Assembly (NCBI GenBank): GCA_905233475.1
Contig: CAJOEN010000007.1
Span: 1 to 42,988, forward strand
DNA length: 42,988 bases
DNA from: an uncultured Bacteroidales bacterium
Lineage (GTDB): Bacteria > Bacteroidota > Bacteroidia > Bacteroidales > P3
Direction: 5' to 3'
This document shows positions 31,846 to 41,120 of the stretch, in pieces. A model generated the notes under the pieces. That model was not told where the DNA came from and ran no database searches. It saw only the letters and a program-made list of their open reading frames with translations. Position 1 is the first letter of the stretch. Each line of letters opens with the position of its first letter. The translations under genes and the position numbers were made by a program.

Positions 31846-33282
31846 ATGATTTCACAACGTCAAGAGATGAAAATGCGGCAGAAACTCACCAAACAACAGG
31901 TTTTGGTGGCACGTCTGCTTGGACTTTCGTCGGAAAATCTTGAACAGGAAATCAAAAAAGAGATAGAGGAAAACCCTTTTCTTGAAGAGGTTATCGAAGA
32001 CACCGCGGAGGCCGCTGCCGAAAACGAATCCACCAACGACAACAGCGAACTGCTCGACCCCAACGACGAGTACTACGCCCGCACTGCCTACGACTACGAC
32101 GATTACAAAGCCCCTAAAAACGGCAACCGCGATACCGACGAGGGTACCAACATCCAGCAGGCCGACGAAACTTCGTTCCAAACAGCGCTTTTAGAGCAGC
32201 TATATCTCAAACAAATAACTGACCGCCAAATACTTATCGGAACCGAACTTATAGGGAACATCGACGAATCGGGATATATGTCGCGCAACATAAACATAAT
32301 TGTCGATGACCTTGCCATACGTCGCAATTTCGACACCACCGAAAAAGAAGTAGAGGAGGTTCTGAAGATTATACAATCATTCGAACCAGCGGGTGTTGCC
32401 GCACGCAACCTTCAGGAATGCCTATCGATACAGTTGCACCGCAAGAACAGCGACGGCTCACCAACACTTACCAACGCTACACTTGTGATAGACAGCCATT
32501 TCGACGATTTTGCCAACAAACGCTACGAAAAAATCTGTAAATCACTGAACATTAGCGAAAAGGAACTGCAGCAGGCCATAGACCTCATACGCACCCTCAA
32601 CCCAAAACCCTGCGACGGCTACAACAACACGGCTCAAACCATAATACCCGACTTTTATGTGTTCCGCAACGGCGGCATTCTCGATTTCAGCATAAACGAA
32701 CGCAATCTGCCAAAACTGCGCAAAGACCAACCTTTTATCGACCGTCTGCGCGAAGACGCGGCCAAGCAAAACACCAAGCAAAAACATGATACAGAGACTT
32801 TTATAGAACAGCACTCCAAAGACGCGGATATGTTCATTTCAGCCATAGGGCAACGTTACAACACACTGCAACTGACAATGGGGGCCATACTGAAATACCA
32901 ACATCAGTATTTCATCACCGGCGACACCGCCGACCTGCGTCCAATGCTACAAAAGAACATTGCCGAAGCCACCGGACTCGACATATCGGTGGTGTCGAGA
33001 GTGGTAAACCAAAAATACGTGCAGACAGAACACGGGGTAATGCTACTAAAAGACCTGTTTTCCAACTCATTGGCCTCCAACGACGGCTCCGACGTTACCA
33101 CAAAGGCCATAAAAGAGCAACTAAAGAAACTAATTGACGGCGAGAACAAAAACACACCTCTAACAGACGAGGAACTACGTACAATGCTCGAAAAGAAAGG
33201 CTTCCCGCTCGCACGCCGCACAGTGGCAAAATACCGCGAAGCTCTCGGCATTCCTACAGGACGGCTACGCAAAGAACTATAA
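31846..33282 (+). CDS. rpoN: RNA polymerase sigma-54 factor
   Basis: A 478-residue sigma-54. Region I is glutamine- and leucine-rich (MRQKLTKQQVLVARLLGL, IKKEIEENPFLEEV). Region II is acidic (residues 45-100). The core-binding region includes FEPAGVAARNLQECLSIQL, and the end is the RpoN box RRTVAKYREALGIP. It directs transcription from -24/-12 promoters with enhancer-binding proteins; none of those is in the window. I start at ATG 31846 rather than TTG 31840 two codons earlier. It heads a tightly packed run of five genes ending with fmt. Confidence 0.96.
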   Translation: MISQRQEMKMRQKLTKQQVLVARLLGLSSENLEQEIKKEIEENPFLEEVIEDTAEAAAENESTNDNSELLDPNDEYYARTAYDYDDYKAPKNGNRDTDEGTNIQQADETSFQTALLEQLYLKQITDRQILIGTELIGNIDESGYMSRNINIIVDDLAIRRNFDTTEKEVEEVLKIIQSFEPAGVAARNLQECLSIQLHRKNSDGSPTLTNATLVIDSHFDDFANKRYEKICKSLNISEKELQQAIDLIRTLNPKPCDGYNNTAQTIIPDFYVFRNGGILDFSINERNLPKLRKDQPFIDRLREDAAKQNTKQKHDTETFIEQHSKDADMFISAIGQRYNTLQLTMGAILKYQHQYFITGDTADLRPMLQKNIAEATGLDISVVSRVVNQKYVQTEHGVMLLKDLFSNSLASNDGSDVTTKAIKEQLKKLIDGENKNTPLTDEELRTMLEKKGFPLARRTVAKYREALGIPTGRLRKEL

Positions 33283-33286
33283 ATCA

Positions 33287-33880
33287 ATGAGAAACGTACC
33301 GCAAAAAATATTATACTTTATCACACATCCACTTCTGATTCTAATGTATTTCGTTGTGGCTCTGTTTTTTACACACGATTTTCTTTTCCTGCCAACCGAA
33401 ACATTCATTGGCGTGGGAAAAAGCCTTTTTTTGTCGCAGATAGCAATGCCATTTTTTATATTCTTCACCACAAGTATTTTGCAAAAACATTTACCCGACA
33501 TCAAAGGCAACATGCTTATAGTTGCCTCATTCACAATGTATTTCGTAATACTGTCCATATTTGCCCATACCGCTTTCGCACCCATATCAATTATGCAGCA
33601 ACTGCCTCTGATTATTCTTATTGCGGCAGTAATACTCGAAAGACGCGGGCTTTTGCAAATGCGAATATTGTGTCTATCGGCATTGGTTATGGCGCTGATT
33701 TTCATATCTTTATTATTCACAACAAATCTTACAGCAATAATCATCACAAATATACTTGCCTGCGGCTGTGTTTCTTTCTTTGTTCTCGAAAACGGCGAAT
33801 CCTCCGTTAAAAAACTATCAATCAATTTGTTGGCGGGGATAATATTACCAATAATCTTTTTCCTTTTTATAGCAAGATAA
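33287..33880 (+). CDS. Integral membrane protein of unknown function
   Basis: A 197-residue protein with about six hydrophobic helices (for example ILMYFVVALFF, IAMPFFIFFTTSIL, LIVASFTMYFVILSIF, ALVMALIFISLLF) and short basic loops. I do not recognise the family; size and position after rpoN resemble small membrane proteins annotated only as hypothetical in Bacteroidales. It starts 4 bases after the rpoN stop and ends 4 bases before the M23 peptidase, so it is operon-embedded. Confidence 0.8.
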   Translation: MRNVPQKILYFITHPLLILMYFVVALFFTHDFLFLPTETFIGVGKSLFLSQIAMPFFIFFTTSILQKHLPDIKGNMLIVASFTMYFVILSIFAHTAFAPISIMQQLPLIILIAAVILERRGLLQMRILCLSALVMALIFISLLFTTNLTAIIITNILACGCVSFFVLENGESSVKKLSINLLAGIILPIIFFLFIAR

Positions 33881-33884
33881 AATA

Positions 33885-34946
33885 ATGACTACCCACAGAA
33901 ACATATCACACTCACTATTTGCGACACTTGTAGCGATTTTATTGGTATTTGGTGCTTTTACACCTTCTTTCGGGCAAAGCAAGAGCAAATCCAAAAAGGT
34001 CAAAAAAAACGTCCAAACCAAAGTCAAGAAGAACAGCTCCAAAACCGACAGCACATCGATAAACGACTCAACCACAGCTATTTTCGAAGATGCCGTAATA
34101 GACAATGCCGTTCGCGAAGAAATTGCAAAAGGCCCCGTGATACTCACCGACCCAAAACGCAATCTGCCGTCAATGCTGTGGTACGGAAAGCATTTCTCCG
34201 ACGCTTACGTAAAAAAACCGTCAATCAGTATGGATTCCCTGCCCGACGAGATAAGCATTGTCCTTGTGAAAGACTATTCGGAGTTCTGTTTCCCGATGAA
34301 AAACATCATAACCTCGCCTTACGGCTGGCGCGAGCGTTGGAATCGTCCGCACCGAGGCGTGGACATCGCACTAAATATCGGAGACTCAGTATATTGTGCC
34401 TTTTCCGGTGTGGTGCGCATAGCAAAATCTTTCGGCGGGTACGGCAATCTTATCGTAGTGCGGCACTACAACGGCTTGGAGACTGTTTACGGACACCTCT
34501 CAAAAATAAACGTGAAACAAATGCAGGTGGTGAAAGCCGGCGATGTGATAGGCTTTGGCGGAAGCACAGGACGTTCCACCGGACCACATCTGCATTTCGA
34601 AGTACGTTTCCAATACGAGCCTTTCGACCCCGAATGGATCCTTGATTTCAAGAACTACACCCTGCGCACACGCAAATTGTACCTGAACAAAACCTATTTC
34701 GGCATCACCAAACCGAAAAACAAAAAAGACATCATCTACAAAGCCGACAAAAGCATAGTGAAAGAACCCGAACCAAAAACGGAAACCAATAAAGCAAAAA
34801 AACAAAAAGAATATTACGTTACCAAACGTGGCGATAACTGGAAAAAAGTTGCAAAAAAATATAACATATCCGAAACCCAACTAAAAAACATGAACCCGTC
34901 AATCTCAGGCCAACTGCCTGTGGGAGAGAAAATTCGTGTACATTAA
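33885..34946 (+). CDS. M23 peptidase with C-terminal LysM domain
   Basis: A 353-residue exported peptidoglycan hydrolase or hydrolase activator. The signal peptide ends near SFGQ (residue 29), followed by a Lys/Ser-rich linker. The M23 domain has the zinc ligands in RPHRGVDIAL and the GPHLHFEVR motif, with GYGNLIVVRHYNGLETVYGH between. After a Lys-rich linker, the LysM domain (YYVTKRGDNWKKVAKKYNIS through PVGEKIRV) should bind peptidoglycan. It acts in the periplasm in cell separation or wall turnover. Confidence 0.94.
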   Translation: MTTHRNISHSLFATLVAILLVFGAFTPSFGQSKSKSKKVKKNVQTKVKKNSSKTDSTSINDSTTAIFEDAVIDNAVREEIAKGPVILTDPKRNLPSMLWYGKHFSDAYVKKPSISMDSLPDEISIVLVKDYSEFCFPMKNIITSPYGWRERWNRPHRGVDIALNIGDSVYCAFSGVVRIAKSFGGYGNLIVVRHYNGLETVYGHLSKINVKQMQVVKAGDVIGFGGSTGRSTGPHLHFEVRFQYEPFDPEWILDFKNYTLRTRKLYLNKTYFGITKPKNKKDIIYKADKSIVKEPEPKTETNKAKKQKEYYVTKRGDNWKKVAKKYNISETQLKNMNPSISGQLPVGEKIRVH

Positions 34947-34957
34947 AACATACACCT

Positions 34958-35455
34958 ATGGAAACAAAAAAGACAAACTTATCCGATTACAATCCCGACA
35001 GCATACCATCGGGCAAAGGGATGAAAATAGGCATAGTAACTGCCGAATGGAACCCACAGATTACCAATGCTTTGTTCAAAGGAGCATACGACACCCTAAT
35101 TGCAAACAATGTGGCTGAAAGCGACATTACAATGATACACGTACCCGGTAGTTTTGAATTGCCCACAGGCGCGGCCACATTGCTCAACAGCACAACCGAA
35201 TACGATGCCGTGATATGCCTCGGTTGCGTAATTCAGGGCGAGACACGCCATTTCGATTTCATCTGCAACGCCGTATCAAACGGACTTACCAACTTGTCGT
35301 TACAAGACGGTCGTCCGGTGATTTTTGGAGTGCTTACCACCAACAATATGCAACAGGCCATCGACCGCTCCGGCGGAAAACACGGCAACAAAGGCGTGGA
35401 AGCCGCCGTTACAGCCATAAAAATGGCAGCAATGCAAAAAGCAATTTTAAGATAA
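34958..35455 (+). CDS. ribH: 6,7-dimethyl-8-ribityllumazine synthase
   Basis: A 165-residue lumazine synthase, the penultimate step of riboflavin synthesis. Motifs: AEWNPQITNALFKGAYDTL, HVPGSFELPTGAATLL, CLGCVIQGETRHFDFI with the catalytic His, and FGVLTTNNMQQAIDRSGG. It stands 11 bases after the M23 gene. No FMN riboswitch is visible; no other rib genes are in the window. Confidence 0.97.
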   Translation: METKKTNLSDYNPDSIPSGKGMKIGIVTAEWNPQITNALFKGAYDTLIANNVAESDITMIHVPGSFELPTGAATLLNSTTEYDAVICLGCVIQGETRHFDFICNAVSNGLTNLSLQDGRPVIFGVLTTNNMQQAIDRSGGKHGNKGVEAAVTAIKMAAMQKAILR

Positions 35456-35473
35456 TTTCTCAAGTACCTGATT

Positions 35474-36439
35474 ATGAGCAAACAAACTTCGATAATATTT
35501 ATGGGTACGCCCGAATTTGCCGTGGCTTCACTCGATGCCATACACCAAGCCGGCTACGACATAAAAGCTGTGGTAACCGTACCTGACCGCCAATCGGGAC
35601 GCGGACAAAAAATTTCTTTTTCGCCTGTAAAGGATTACGCACTGCAACATAATATGCCGCTCCTGCAGCCCGAAAAACTTCGCGACGAGACTTTTCTCAA
35701 CACTCTGCGCGAAATCAAGGCCGATTTATTCGTCGTTGTTGCTTTCAGGATGTTGCCACAAGTGGTATGGCAAATGCCTCGGTTGGGCACATTCAACCTA
35801 CATGCCTCCCTCCTACCCGACTACCGAGGTGCGGCACCCATCAACTGGGCAATCATCAACGGGGAGACGGAAAGCGGAGTAACCACCTTTATGCTCAACG
35901 AACGCATAGACGAAGGGGAGATACTGCTTCAGGAAAAAACTCCCATCACCTCCTACGACAACGCCGGCACCCTGCACGACAGGCTTATGCTTATGGGCAA
36001 AGACCTTGTGCTCCGCACCATAGACGGTCTTGCCGACGGTACGCTGAAACCTCATCCTCAGCCAAAGGTGGAGGTACCGAAAAACGCTCCGAAGATTTTC
36101 AAGGACAACTGCCGTATAAATTGGAACGCACCCGGGGCTGAGATAGTGAATTTCATACGCGGATTGTCGCCCTACCCCGCCGCTTTCATGGAATTGGAAT
36201 ACCCCAACGGCAAAACCGCCACGTTCAAAATATTTGACGTTACTTTCGAAAAAGGCGTGTCCGCCGACAAATTTTCGCTTTTAACCGACCAAAAAAAGTA
36301 TTTAAAAATCGCCGTAAACGACGGATTTATAGTAATAAACGCCCTACAAATGGAAGGGAAACGCCGTAATTCGACAGAAAACTTTCTCATTGGAAATAAT
36401 GTAACAGCCTGTAAATTAGCACTAAAGGAAAACTATTAA
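35474..36439 (+). CDS. fmt: Methionyl-tRNA formyltransferase
   Basis: A 321-residue enzyme that formylates initiator Met-tRNA from 10-formyl-THF. IIFMGTPEFAVASLDAIHQ opens the folate domain; the catalytic segment is NLHASLLPDYRGAAPINWAI with GETESGVTTF, and the C-terminal OB-like tRNA-binding domain follows from about residue 210. It is the last gene of the rpoN-to-fmt run. Confidence 0.97.
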   Translation: MSKQTSIIFMGTPEFAVASLDAIHQAGYDIKAVVTVPDRQSGRGQKISFSPVKDYALQHNMPLLQPEKLRDETFLNTLREIKADLFVVVAFRMLPQVVWQMPRLGTFNLHASLLPDYRGAAPINWAIINGETESGVTTFMLNERIDEGEILLQEKTPITSYDNAGTLHDRLMLMGKDLVLRTIDGLADGTLKPHPQPKVEVPKNAPKIFKDNCRINWNAPGAEIVNFIRGLSPYPAAFMELEYPNGKTATFKIFDVTFEKGVSADKFSLLTDQKKYLKIAVNDGFIVINALQMEGKRRNSTENFLIGNNVTACKLALKENY

Positions 36440-36467
36440 TTTTTTTTTCAAAAAAAGGCACTTTTTT

Positions 36468-36499
36468 TTTGGAGATAAAGATTTTTTTACATAACTTTG
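36468..36499 (+). promoter_or_regulatory. Promoter of the HU gene
   Basis: TTTG (36468-36471), a 20-base spacer and TAACTTTG (36492-36499), exact consensus, 51 bases before the start. Confidence 0.85.
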
Positions 36500-36550
36500 C
36501 AGAAAATTTGAAAACTAACAAAATGTTTAATACTTAAAACAGTTTTTATT

Positions 36551-36814
36551 ATGAACAAAAATGATTTAGTAAAAGCCATGGCCGTTAAAGCCGGTTTGAC
36601 AAACGCTGATGCTCGCAAAGCTTTGGACGCTTTCGTAAACGTAACAGAAGAAACTTTGAAAGCTGGTGAAAAAATCAGCTTGGTAGGTTTTGGTACTTTC
36701 GGCATAGCTGAAAGAAAAGCAAGAACTGGTCTGAACCCCGCAACTAAAGCCAAAATCAAAATACCCGCAAAGAAAGTTGTTAAATTCAAACCGGGTGCCA
36801 ACATGGCTCTTTAA
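36551..36814 (+). CDS. hup: HU-family nucleoid protein
   Basis: An 87-residue histone-like DNA-bending protein. The N-terminus MNKNDLVKAMAVKAGLTNAD and the strand GEKISLVGFGTFGIAERKAR are classic, and the arm GLNPATKAKIKIPAKKVVKF carries the conserved Pro that intercalates DNA. It has its own strong promoter and terminator, consistent with high expression. Confidence 0.97.
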   Translation: MNKNDLVKAMAVKAGLTNADARKALDAFVNVTEETLKAGEKISLVGFGTFGIAERKARTGLNPATKAKIKIPAKKVVKFKPGANMAL

Positions 36815-36832
36815 TGAGACTTTTACACCAAA

Positions 36833-36863
36833 AAAAGAGTTGCTTTTCAGCAACTCTTTTTTT
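36833..36863 (+). terminator. Terminator after hup
   Basis: GAGTTGC (36837-36843) and GCAACTC (36850-36856) form a stem extended by A/T pairs, followed by eight T. The next gene converges. Confidence 0.88.
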
Positions 36864-36885
36864 TGCATCAACTCATATCTAATCT

Positions 36886-38754
36886 CTAATCATGAAGATA
36901 AAAATCGTAAAGGGTCTGCAAATACGCTTTCGAGCGTCGCAGCTCAGACTGCATTGACACGCTGTCGGCAAAAGTGTTGGCCGTAACTGTTGCTGTTTCG
37001 GCATCATAGACAAATGTACCTGAAGGTGTTATCCATCCCATACCCATATTTGTCTCGTAGTAAGCGAAGCCTTTGTTTGAGATATTGAACAAATCCAAGC
37101 CGCGATAAGTGGCAGTGGTGGTATCGCCCATCTGACAGAGCAATGTACGGAACAAATCCACATGAGAACCTACTGTTTGGAATGTTTTGCCCCTGTATTC
37201 ATCCTTCAACGCACCGCCAAGCCAAAGCATGGGCACATGCATATACTCCGGCGAATTAATGTAATGTCCGCGATAGGTAGCATGACTATGGTCGCCGACA
37301 AGAATAATCAAGGTGTTTTTGAACCACGATAGGTCTCGAACCTTGTTTATATAATCATAAATACATGAATCAGAATATTTTACCGAATTAAGATAAGGCA
37401 AATGCTCAACATTCCACGTGAGTTGCCGCACAACCTTTGGCTCGTCGTAGGGCGAGTGCGAACTGCCTGTAAAAATCATGTGAAAGAAAGGCTCCTGCAC
37501 AGATTTCTGTTGCTCCAAAACCTCCGCAAAAAGGTATTGGTCGGGGACAGATAGTTTGCCTTTTGGCGTACCGGACGGGAAATCGCGACCTTCGAAAATC
37601 TTTTGAAAATTGTGCCACAGAACAAAAGCACGGATATTGCCGTAGTTTAAATCGCCCCCAAAATAGAAAGCTGTAGCATAACCGTTGTCCATCAGGTATT
37701 TAGGCATACTTGGCAGATACTTGTAAAGCGGAAAATTGTCGGTGATGTCGTTGCCCTGCAGCGGCGGAAAATCGCTGAGTATGCCCGAAATGGCCTGTTG
37801 CGAGCGGTGTCCGTTGCTGTAGAAACGGGTGAAAAGCAGTCCGTCCTCCTCCAATTTGGCAAAATAAGGCGTTATGCCTTCCCTATTTGCCGTGTCGAGA
37901 CTTGCCACTACATCTGCCGACCAACTTTCGAGCAGCAGAATTAATATGTTTGGACGCTTGGTGTTCAGAACCTGCAAAGTACTGTCGGACTGCAGGGTAT
38001 GAATTTCGGCAATTATTTCGTCGGCTGTTTCGTTATCATAATAAACGAAAGGATTTTTATCTTTTATACTCTTGAAATGCAAATAGTTATGCAACAAGTT
38101 CCACGGTGTGTTCACTGCGGCATCGTTCAGAATACCGTGATGGGAAAAGTACGACTGGCTCTGATGAATGGGGATGTCTCCGAAGCCGCCGCGCATTCCC
38201 ACAAAAAGCAGTGCCGCCCCTACGACAAAAGTCGCCGGAGCCTTTACCAAACCTTTAGTTACAGGCTCTATACGCGGTTTCGCCACTACCTTTATATACA
38301 AAAATACAAACAATCCGATATACAGCAACGCCCCAAAAAGCAAAAGTAGGAAAAAACCTGTTGAAATTGAGTCGAAAATTTCTTTTGGACGGCGGAGGTA
38401 CATCAGTGCCTTGATATTGATTTTGACCTGCCACTCGTCGTACATACCAATTTCACCGAAAATAACCAAGGAGGTAACCGTCAGAAACACAGCCACCAGC
38501 ACTTTTTTAGTCGTATCAATCCACTTCCATTTTGCTACCAATTGCAGACACATCAGCAGAAACACCGGGGTCATGAGGTAACATACCGCCGAAGTGTCGA
38601 GTTTGAGGGCGTAGAAATACACTTTCAGCACTTCGCCAAAAGAGATTCCGTGTAGCAATGCAGTGTGCGACAGCAGGAAAACTGTCCTGCCGACAAGAAA
38701 AAACAGCATCCAAAAAAGATACAGTTTAAGCGTTTCTAAAAGAAATTTCTTCAT
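36886..38754 (-). CDS. LTA-synthase-like sulfatase-fold membrane transferase
   Basis: A 622-residue inner-membrane protein with five N-terminal helices (residues 10-190) and a periplasmic alkaline-phosphatase/sulfatase domain. PNILILLLESWSADVV supplies the first metal ligand Glu, SNGHRSQQAISG the nucleophile region (Ser or Thr position), and ILVGDHSHATYRGHY the Asp-His metal ligands. Relatives transfer phosphoglycerol or phosphoethanolamine to glycans or lipids. Bacteroidales lack lipoteichoic acid, so modification of a surface glycan or lipid A is more likely, but the substrate is unknown. Confidence 0.88.
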   Translation of the reverse strand: MKKFLLETLKLYLFWMLFFLVGRTVFLLSHTALLHGISFGEVLKVYFYALKLDTSAVCYLMTPVFLLMCLQLVAKWKWIDTTKKVLVAVFLTVTSLVIFGEIGMYDEWQVKINIKALMYLRRPKEIFDSISTGFFLLLLFGALLYIGLFVFLYIKVVAKPRIEPVTKGLVKAPATFVVGAALLFVGMRGGFGDIPIHQSQSYFSHHGILNDAAVNTPWNLLHNYLHFKSIKDKNPFVYYDNETADEIIAEIHTLQSDSTLQVLNTKRPNILILLLESWSADVVASLDTANREGITPYFAKLEEDGLLFTRFYSNGHRSQQAISGILSDFPPLQGNDITDNFPLYKYLPSMPKYLMDNGYATAFYFGGDLNYGNIRAFVLWHNFQKIFEGRDFPSGTPKGKLSVPDQYLFAEVLEQQKSVQEPFFHMIFTGSSHSPYDEPKVVRQLTWNVEHLPYLNSVKYSDSCIYDYINKVRDLSWFKNTLIILVGDHSHATYRGHYINSPEYMHVPMLWLGGALKDEYRGKTFQTVGSHVDLFRTLLCQMGDTTTATYRGLDLFNISNKGFAYYETNMGMGWITPSGTFVYDAETATVTANTFADSVSMQSELRRSKAYLQTLYDFYLHD

Positions 38755-38812
38755 AATTTGGATTGTGTAGCGACATCGCTATTTTTGGAACAATGTCATA
38801 AAGGTTGTTTTT

Positions 38813-39484
38813 TTAGAATCCAAATCCGATATTCAGCGTTACTCCGAATTTAATCATGTGGAGCAATACCTGATCGGGATTGATATAACTTCCGGCGGGA
38901 AGTTCGGCTGTAGGGTTCACGAGGCGTTCCACCTGAAACATTTGTGCCTGATAACCAATAAAAACGGTGCCTGCAAAATTTTCATTTATATGCATACGGT
39001 AACCGAGATCGGCACCGAGCATAATGCCACTCTTATTAACCCTGAGCATTCCCTGCGCGTCCTTACGTGTACCGCCGGCTGGAATGGAATAGCCTACTTT
39101 CAACACCGAATAAGGCGACGTCCTACGTGGCGAGAAATGCGAACGGAACTCAAAATATATAGGCAGATGGGAGTAGGCGTTTGTCTTATCGTTGAGGAAT
39201 TCCACGCCCAGGCCGAAAGCAACAGCCCTGCGATATTGGAAACCGAAAGTTGCCGATATGTCGAACATCGAGGCTTTTTCCGACGACAAGTCTTTGACAC
39301 CAGCCATGCCCACAATAGTATAGAAACGGTAAAACTCCTTATACCATTTGCCCGATGGCGGCAATGGCGACGGAGCAGGCTCACCCGTAGCCCTTGTGTC
39401 CGAATTGGCTGGCAAGAACATATCTTGCGCACAAACCGAAAAGCACAGGCTTAGACCGATTATTAAAAGGCTTATTTTCTTCAT
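38813..39484 (-). CDS. Secreted outer-membrane barrel-like protein, unknown function
   Basis: A 223-residue protein. The signal peptide is LLIIGLSLCFSVCAQ. After a Pro-rich stretch there are alternating beta strands (FGFQYRRAVAFGLGVEF, LPIYFEFRSHF, GADLGYRMHINENF, FGVTLNIGFGF) and a C-terminal aromatic residue, as in outer-membrane beta-barrels of Bacteroidetes. I chose ATG 39484 rather than 39505 because MKKISLL is the normal signal-peptide start and the longer form begins in the terminator T-run. The start lies 12 bases below a strong hairpin and no promoter is visible. Confidence 0.78.
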   Translation of the reverse strand: MKKISLLIIGLSLCFSVCAQDMFLPANSDTRATGEPAPSPLPPSGKWYKEFYRFYTIVGMAGVKDLSSEKASMFDISATFGFQYRRAVAFGLGVEFLNDKTNAYSHLPIYFEFRSHFSPRRTSPYSVLKVGYSIPAGGTRKDAQGMLRVNKSGIMLGADLGYRMHINENFAGTVFIGYQAQMFQVERLVNPTAELPAGSYINPDQVLLHMIKFGVTLNIGFGF

Positions 39485-39496
39485 TTTACATCGATA

Positions 39497-39550
39497 AAAA
39501 AACAACGAACCCCTTCCGGCATATCGTCAGTTGGCAGTTCGTTGTTTTTT
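39497..39550 (-). terminator. Terminator of the lysine operon
   Basis: A perfect 14 bp stem (39497-39510 with 39537-39550: AAAAAACAACGAAC and complement) has a 26-base loop; a T-run follows on either strand. It lies 9 bases after the CoA-transferase stop. Confidence 0.8.
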
Positions 39551-39559
39551 ACGGAAATC

Positions 39560-40216
39560 TTATTTCATTTGTTTCAAATCATCGGCAATGATAAGAGTGG
39601 CCTCGGTAGCAGCCTGCACCTGCTCAACGGTAAACTCCGGGTTAATCTCCTTAAGCACAATGCCTTTGGGGGTAATTTCCATAACACCCATCTCGGTAAT
39701 AATCATGTTCACCTGACCTTTAGCGGTGAGGGGCAGAGTACATTTTTTCAGGATTTTCGGGTTGCCTTTAGCTGTATGTTCCATAGCAAGGATAACTTTT
39801 TTGGCACCTACGAGGAGATCCATAGCACCGCCCATGCCGGGAGTTTTTTTGCCGGGTATCATCCAGTTGGCCAAGTCGCCCTGTTCATCGACCTGCATTG
39901 CGCCGAGGATGCTCACGTCCACATGTCCGCCGCGGATAATGCCGAAGGAGGTAGCACTGTCGAAAGTGGAGGCGTCGGGAGTGGTGGAAATATATCCGCC
40001 GCCAGCGTTGATGTACCAAGGATTTTCTTTTCCCTCTTCGGGTGTGGGACCCATGCCTATCATACCGTTTTCCGACTGCAGAACCACCTGTACGCCTTCG
40101 GGCAGGAAATTAGGTATTGCCGTCGGTAGTCCGATACCGAGATTAACCACGTCGCCATCGTGCAATTCCTGAGCGGCACGACGGGCGATAAAATTTCTAA
40201 TTTCGTTTTTGTCCAT
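39560..40216 (-). CDS. 3-oxoacid / butyrate-acetoacetate CoA-transferase subunit B
   Basis: A 218-residue beta subunit of a family I CoA-transferase. The catalytic Glu49 lies in LQSENGMIGMGP; NLGIGLPTAIPNFLP and GAMQVDEQGDLANWMIPGK are family blocks. With kamD-kamE directly upstream (44-base gap), it probably moves CoA from butyryl-CoA to acetoacetate or acetate at the end of lysine fermentation. Subunit A, normally adjacent, is not beside it. From memory, Porphyromonas gingivalis has its A and B genes at opposite ends of the lysine cluster, so the A gene may lie beyond the right edge. Confidence 0.92.
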   Translation of the reverse strand: MDKNEIRNFIARRAAQELHDGDVVNLGIGLPTAIPNFLPEGVQVVLQSENGMIGMGPTPEEGKENPWYINAGGGYISTTPDASTFDSATSFGIIRGGHVDVSILGAMQVDEQGDLANWMIPGKKTPGMGGAMDLLVGAKKVILAMEHTAKGNPKILKKCTLPLTAKGQVNMIITEMGVMEITPKGIVLKEINPEFTVEQVQAATEATLIIADDLKQMK

Positions 40217-40260
40217 TGTATTATGTTTTTTATGTTTTTAACTGAAGTTCGTTTGCGAAA

Positions 40261-41049
40261 TTACTTCACCCCTCTTTTCACCATCTCTTGAGCCACGAAA
40301 GAAGCCACGTCATCGGCGTAGGTATTCATGCCAAAACCGGCGTCGTAACCGAGTTCCTTGGCCAGCTCATGACTTATACGCGCACCGCCGCACACGAGTA
40401 TTACCTTGTCGCGCAAACCTTCGGCTTCGAGCATTTCTACAAGTTCGGTGAGGTTCTTGATATGCACATCCTTCTGCGTAACCGTCTGCGACACCAATAG
40501 CGCGTCGGCTTTAAGCTCTATGGCTTTGGCTATGAATTCCTCGTTGGGCACCTGTGAGCCCATGTTCAGGGCTTCTATCATATCGTAACGTTCCAGACCG
40601 TAGTGTCCGGCGTAGCCTTTCATGTTCATGATAGCGTCGATACCCACAGTATGTGCGTCGGTACCGGTACTTGCGCCCACTATCACAATCTTGCGACCAA
40701 TGTTTTCACGTATATATTCATCCGTTTCGTGCATATCCATCTTGGTACTTTCCACCTTGGGCACATAGATAGAGGTATAATCCACTGTGTGAGTGCAACT
40801 TCCGTAGCAGTTAAAGAAAGTGAAACCTTCTGTAAGTTGTTTGGTATAAACCACAAGCGGGTTTTCGAACCCCATTTTCTTCATCAGCTGTTTAGCAGCC
40901 TCGATAGCCTCGTCGCCATCGGGTACCGGCAAGGTGAAACTCACCTGCGTTTTGCCGTCGTTCATGGTGTCGCCGTAGGGCTTTATCTTAGTCAAATCCA
41001 AGGTTTTGTCGAAATCCTTGGCCTCCATTGAATACAATCCTTCGCTCAT
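40261..41049 (-). CDS. kamE: D-lysine 5,6-aminomutase beta subunit
   Basis: A 262-residue cobalamin-binding subunit. The B12 lower-ligand motif D-x-H-x-x-G is DAHTVGIDAI, followed by LLVSQTVTQKD and VILVCGGARISHELAKELG of the Rossmann-like B12 domain. The Lys that forms the PLP aldimine in this family lies in the N-terminal part (near YGSCTHTVDYTSI). With KamD it moves the terminal amino group of beta-lysine or D-lysine from C6 to C5 using adenosylcobalamin and PLP. Gap to kamD is 71 bases. Confidence 0.95.
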   Translation of the reverse strand: MSEGLYSMEAKDFDKTLDLTKIKPYGDTMNDGKTQVSFTLPVPDGDEAIEAAKQLMKKMGFENPLVVYTKQLTEGFTFFNCYGSCTHTVDYTSIYVPKVESTKMDMHETDEYIRENIGRKIVIVGASTGTDAHTVGIDAIMNMKGYAGHYGLERYDMIEALNMGSQVPNEEFIAKAIELKADALLVSQTVTQKDVHIKNLTELVEMLEAEGLRDKVILVCGGARISHELAKELGYDAGFGMNTYADDVASFVAQEMVKRGVK

Positions 41050-41120
41050 ATCTTATATTTTGTTTAGATTCTGTTCAATACAATATTTAAGACTTTTCAA
41101 TATTGTGTTTTACAATTCAT

